Positions 61,801 through 64,000 of a stretch of 64,000 bases of DNA are shown piece by piece. Under the pieces are notes generated by a model, which had not been told where the DNA came from, did no database searches, and saw only the letters and a list, made by a program, of their open reading frames with translations. The translations under genes were made by a program, and so were the position numbers. Source of the DNA: Photobacterium lutimaris (GTDB lineage Bacteria > Pseudomonadota > Gammaproteobacteria > Enterobacterales > Vibrionaceae). The first letter of the stretch is position 1. Every line of letters begins with the position of its first letter. The stretch is from positions 1 through 64,000 of the forward strand of contig NZ_PYMH01000001.1 in assembly GCF_003025555.1 (NCBI RefSeq), in the 5' to 3' direction.

Positions 61801-64000
61801 GAGATGTTAAGTTTGAGAAAGTAGCTTCGATATTACCAAAGAATGAGAACTATCAATTCATTCATTGCCTTTTTGGTGGTTCTATGAAGATGTTAAGTGA
61901 GACATGTTCTACAAATAAGTTAAAGAACCAAAAGACAGAGTTTGCAATTATAGGAATGAGTGGCCGATATCCTCAATCGGACACACCAGATGAATTCTGG
62001 GATGCGCTTCTGAATAAGAAACAGTGTGTGACCACTCTGGAGGAAAGATGGGGTAGTAGCCAAGACTCAACGAGGTATGCTGCTCTTATAAATAATGTTA
62101 AAAGGTTCGACAGTCTATTCTTTAACATCAGCCCTGCAGAGGCCAAAACCATGGATCCGCAGGAAAGGATTCTATTAGAAGTTGTCTGGGAATGCATTGA
62201 AGATGCAGGGTATATACCTCAAGCGTTAAATGATTCTTCTGAACGGGTGGGGGTATTTGTTGGTGCAACGTGGAGCGACTACAAGAATGTTGGTTTAGAA
62301 GCATTCAGTGAAAGCGGGAAAGCGGAGGGATCTGCTTTTCATTCCTCCCTTGCTAATCGAATTTCACATTTTTACGATTTTAAGGGGCCCAGTATTGCGA
62401 TTGATACTTCGTGTAGTTCTGGGCTAACAGCTTTGCATATGGCATGTTCGAGTATCACAATGGGAGATTGCGACTCTGCTATTGTTGCAAGCGTAAATAT
62501 TGTGTCGCATGAGTACCATTATGAGCTACTTAAAAACCTAGATTTGTTATCCAATTCGAATGAAAGCAATGCATTAAGTAGTTATGCATCCGGCTGGGTT
62601 CTCGGCGAGGGAGTGGGATCGTTCCTCATTAGAGGCAGAGGTCAAGCTGAACAGCTATTAGATAACATTCATGCAATTATTAAAGGAACTTCAATTGGCC
62701 ATGGCGGCAGAACGTCAAGATTTTGGTCTCCAAATGCAACCGAACAATCGATTAATATACAGCGAACACTGGATAGAGCCGGTGTTTCATCTGATGATAT
62801 TGATTATATCGAATTGGCAGCGCCAGGCGCACCTTTGTCAGATGCATCGGAATTTCAAGCCATTAAGAAAGTCTTTAAACATAGATTTAATGGGAAGAAA
62901 ATATATATTGGAACAGTTAAGCCTAATGTTGGTCATGCAGAATCCGCTTCTTCATTAGCCCAAATAAGCAAAGCCATACTCCAATTAAAACACGATAAAA
63001 TTGCACCTACTATCGTCCGTGGAGAAATAAGTCCGCTTGTTGACATTAAAAACACGCCATTCGAAATCAATAAAATGCTTGTTAAATGCCAACGAAAGGA
63101 AAAGCCATTTAATATTTTAGTCAATTCTTTTGGAGGAACTGGTACGTCTTCGCATGTGATCTTGGAGCAATATAAAGAGAAAAAGAAACGGTTAGAATCA
63201 AGCAAAGTAAGACTATTTCTTTTCTCAGCGAATTCCGATGAAGAGCTACTTAACGTTCTTGACCAATATATTCGTTTTCTAAACAAGAATAGGAACCTCG
63301 ATGTAATCAACCTCGCTTATACTTTACTCTTCGGAAGGGCAGAGCTTCCTCATAGGTTTGCGGTTTTTGCTGATAATATTCCTACTCTAGTAGATCGCAT
63401 GCTTAATTGCGTGAAAAATCGAGTAATTCATGAGAGAGTTGTTAATAGCGAGGCGTTTTCTATTGGAATAGACTCTGAAAATAATCTTGTGGCGTTAGCT
63501 ACAGAATGGGTGGAAGGGAAGGAAATAGCGAAACACGAGAAATTTACGGAGCCCTACAAAAAAGTTTCGCTCCCCACCTATCCGTTTCTAAGAAATGAGC
63601 ATTGGTTAAATGATGCGAAATTCAGTAACACTAACAGCAAACCAGTAAACAATATGGTGCCCCCTTCTAACTTAGAAGGGGATGTTCTATCAAGGACTGA
63701 GAGCTACCTTATTCAGTTATTTTCAGAAGCATCAGAAATACCCGAAGCTCAAATAAACGCGAATACGACACTCGATAAGTACGGAATTAACTCGATTATA
63801 ATCCAAAGCATCAATGAGAAATTATCTCAATATTTTAGGAAACTGTCTAAAACATTGCTGTTTGAATATCAAACTATCAGTTCATTGGCTTTATATCTCA
63901 CTGAGGCGTGTTTTAGTGAGTTACAGGACATGTTATCCTTAGACAGTGATGCAACCAAGTATCAGCCTTCAAAAATGTCGAAAAAAGGTCGCGATGTTCC
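55806..64000 (+). CDS. Hybrid NRPS-PKS, thiazole-forming: Cy-Cy-A-PCP-PCP-Ox-KS0-ACP (partial)
   Basis: An open frame of more than 2731 codons running off the window with no stop. The domains in order are as follows. Cy1 (about 35-455) has heterocyclisation motif DGWIVDGKS at 167-175. Cy2 (about 475-900) has DMMLVDLNS at 615-623. The A domain (about 930-1450) has FTSGSTGKPKG near 1100; my reading of its ten specificity positions is D-L-F-N-F-S-L-V-W-K, close to the cysteine code DLYNLSLIWK. PCP1 has Ser1496 (GATSLN) and PCP2 Ser1585 (GATSIN). An McbC-like flavin oxidase (about 1645-1775) has GGTQPIQVFV and YYYNPIEHRLV, and a second nitroreductase-like half lies at about 1875-2030. The KS (2046-2470) keeps Cys2203 (DTSCSSG) and His2377, but HGTGT is replaced by LAAPGAP, so the first His is Ala2338. 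An ACP has Ser2663 (YGINSI). It should cyclise Cys to thiazoline and oxidise it to thiazole. The start has only a weak ribosome site (AGAGA). Confidence 0.9.
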   Translation, partial: MDISTYTLQQKKQLLRRMQKKLANTGKLTDSSTSTSFPLGEMQEAYLIGKKLGLGTDPVGCHMYYEFHFQNLDTERLKNALTKVVERHEMLRTLINSNNQELKSEFSIPNIEVFDKKNDSIENIHRHIAHIRNNLSHKVYSISEWPLMTVKVTHLSEVNSLIHFSIDGWIVDGKSLRILFQEWYALYENPTVKQPTLNYRYRQFLKDSCIEECEKKEAEKYWLTSLSDIPRSPFLSINTQSKGCRRTRIKGGLGSTQWDALKKLSNEIKVSPTVFIYTLFTETIRLVNGGDDFAILMTLYNRKSTVIEIDKIIGPFISTNIIETLGKRAENGNIDHLSVLYQQKVWDNLDHSQISGIEILKLIKANKAVPRKFSIPIVFTSLIGESISNNPEASMMDHQSFGVSQTPQIYFDHQIEEKNGTLIFTWDVLLDVFQPNEIENLFKIYNRVLAVVAKEPETVRLTINDIFGQTINKFSLESTADMLEHYSYNSLQKAYLYHRIRNPDKLYPLVYQEVHIKNLDKSKLVEGFRKLLVIHPVLNWDNDSNEGIQQLTDAYYDDLTLEDLSMYSDVDQKDKLVSIRKSESERRFDKKAQPYIHLSVTKINKVDYLIHITVDMMLVDLNSAYHIINDFITLYYNPSEALCVNRKFLQHAHALNESNHNASKSAENYWETKFKRIPRGAFNLIKESTQATKVRQSIIYNHYRLLESVAWYNGLDIGVVLFTAFMEAILRENDNTPTTVIYVNWISGNAQTQRESGEYTFLSWITSCNKDLSFLEKAKQYQLQLNQDESNYPYSGLDVLSKMGMENTKDPSFPLVFTNLISAQKQGNKCEKLGYASTQTPDVFLDNVTYYRGDDLEIGFDFIKERFDGISIKKILTNYKKILERFVVKPFSSEVVRNQEIDHINQAGTRSESSDSVSPSSLIETISGEKNKLLYEWNDTKTPYDSSKLMHQFFEEQAALYPEKVATVSKDSEMTFGEIESMANRLACHLEYIGIKPRQFVGVCLDRSHQMIITLFAIHKLGAAYIPIETFYPRNRVVSIVETASLKHVVTQDKHIQKMDGLGLNTISLDQSKEEIITRDPTIKPKIKITSEDISYVIFTSGSTGKPKGVVVQHRPVINLIEWAASEFSFSNDDYGIFVSALGFDLSVFDIYGILGMGGKLFIVSDEQTGNPEALSKIITDHEITFWNSTPATLNLIVPYLQKKEYIHNTALKTVFLSGDWLPVSLPDAIKDLYKDVDVISLGGATEATVWSNFYRVGEVLPEWKSIPYGKPINNAKYYVLDSNMQPQPIGVEGDLYIGGDCLSMGYLNAPEITNKSFLPNPFEGSEGETLYRTGDLAKYYPDGNLEFLGRSDFQVKIRGYRIELGEIEHCLRKHPAIKDVIVVVKEATPGDQKLISYYIKSDMEQVSSRELRDFAKKDLSAYMVPNLFCEVSTFPLTSNGKIDRKALPFPLLTKSKVEEKSSFLLQSTLLTLIKEELNVEDIPLSEDIFELGATSLNIINVVQKFNQEYPQISLTADLFLEQFNIAGIVEHLDKQVFVGDLSQAVSTDNKDDQLKEYLVDVFKQELNLDDISIEEDFFDRGATSINVINVIERIAQDKSLSVSLEAVLDDSSIQGIVNSFSELDMVVIEPQVVERTQKEDAESLPNLLNVLDLFRAYGENKNIYHYPEFGGTQPIQVFVQIHSESKNRFSPGGYYYNPIEHRLVQVSDRLPQQMQPLGEYTIYFVGESKSLSPLYGKRTPQLLLLSFGYVLETLFEKAAELEIGLCSVKELNRELMRDYFGLEASQVCIDGFTVSTDLSEAESFSNDDKYCRVLDQLNYTQSNVNFFSKSEREEFYSTNPHIFKPRHILSNHKLLTRKLANTKLYTEAMRADWDARPVSLRKLLGLLGEGNYSDFGPLRLLVSINTNMVDEISSGIYEYNYLSKELIQVNKEQHVTATAHYPFYRQFSQSSAFSVYVVIPQKLLDSRLVEYYHIKAARFSKGLAQYQNKSGIKLYPIGDVKFEKVASILPKNENYQFIHCLFGGSMKMLSETCSTNKLKNQKTEFAIIGMSGRYPQSDTPDEFWDALLNKKQCVTTLEERWGSSQDSTRYAALINNVKRFDSLFFNISPAEAKTMDPQERILLEVVWECIEDAGYIPQALNDSSERVGVFVGATWSDYKNVGLEAFSESGKAEGSAFHSSLANRISHFYDFKGPSIAIDTSCSSGLTALHMACSSITMGDCDSAIVASVNIVSHEYHYELLKNLDLLSNSNESNALSSYASGWVLGEGVGSFLIRGRGQAEQLLDNIHAIIKGTSIGHGGRTSRFWSPNATEQSINIQRTLDRAGVSSDDIDYIELAAPGAPLSDASEFQAIKKVFKHRFNGKKIYIGTVKPNVGHAESASSLAQISKAILQLKHDKIAPTIVRGEISPLVDIKNTPFEINKMLVKCQRKEKPFNILVNSFGGTGTSSHVILEQYKEKKKRLESSKVRLFLFSANSDEELLNVLDQYIRFLNKNRNLDVINLAYTLLFGRAELPHRFAVFADNIPTLVDRMLNCVKNRVIHERVVNSEAFSIGIDSENNLVALATEWVEGKEIAKHEKFTEPYKKVSLPTYPFLRNEHWLNDAKFSNTNSKPVNNMVPPSNLEGDVLSRTESYLIQLFSEASEIPEAQINANTTLDKYGINSIIIQSINEKLSQYFRKLSKTLLFEYQTISSLALYLTEACFSELQDMLSLDSDATKYQPSKMSKKGRDV

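Overview
The window looks like a chromosome segment of a marine gammaproteobacterium, most likely Vibrionaceae and perhaps Photobacterium-like. Supporting signs are a GlyGly-CTERM secreted lyase, an alternative oxidase, a lysine riboswitch ahead of an NhaC-type transporter, and enteric/vibrio-like gnt-edd-eda genes. The assignment is by gene content only. Base composition is moderate from 1 to about 42.9 kb and becomes clearly A+T-rich after a tRNA-Ser/tRNA-Asp pair.

Region 1 (1-21.7 kb) is a glycosaminoglycan (chondroitin/dermatan sulfate type) degradation locus. It follows the 3' end of a group II intron. It holds two ABC-type PL8 lyases (one GlyGly-CTERM, one lipoprotein), a cysteine-repeat surface lipoprotein, an OmpG-like porin, an autotransporter, an S1 sulfatase with its anaerobic maturase, a DUF2264 protein, a KbaY-type tagatose-bisphosphate aldolase (amino-sugar arm), a KDG kinase (uronate arm), a DJ-1-like protein and a C69 dipeptidase. 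T-rich boxes resembling the AgaR operator lie in the control regions.

Region 2 (21.7-42.6 kb) is housekeeping and accessory metabolism. It has an orphan TAXI solute-binding protein beside a fragment of a DUF849 gene, a possible small RNA, alternative oxidase, an ethylbenzene-dehydrogenase-like cytochrome, and a GntR-controlled Entner-Doudoroff set (gntR, gntK-edd, eda) joined to a PTS EIIBC and 6-phospho-beta-glucosidase. After these come Ddl, a lysine-riboswitch NhaC transporter, a BCCT carrier, alkaline phosphatase, an M14 carboxypeptidase and a NUDIX hydrolase. Eda also completes the uronate route begun by KdgK in region 1.

Region 3 (42.7-50.2 kb) is a transposon graveyard next to the tRNAs. 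It contains IS110, IS1595 and IS66 remnants, a complete IS4-family element with a 10-bp target duplication, and an IS5/IS903-type element nested in a decayed IS30 element. A BaeB/PksB-like hydrolase and a GyrI-like protein sit among them.

Region 4 (50.3-64.0 kb, continuing past the window) is a trans-AT polyketide/nonribosomal peptide assembly line. The first gene is a free acyltransferase fused to a PfaD-type enoylreductase. The second has a ketosynthase whose active-site Cys is Ser, a degenerate acyltransferase and an ACP, which looks like a decarboxylative loading module. The third is a giant synthetase with Cy-Cy-A(Cys-like)-PCP-PCP-Ox-KS0-ACP, predicted to install a thiazole. This is the most likely undescribed system in the window.
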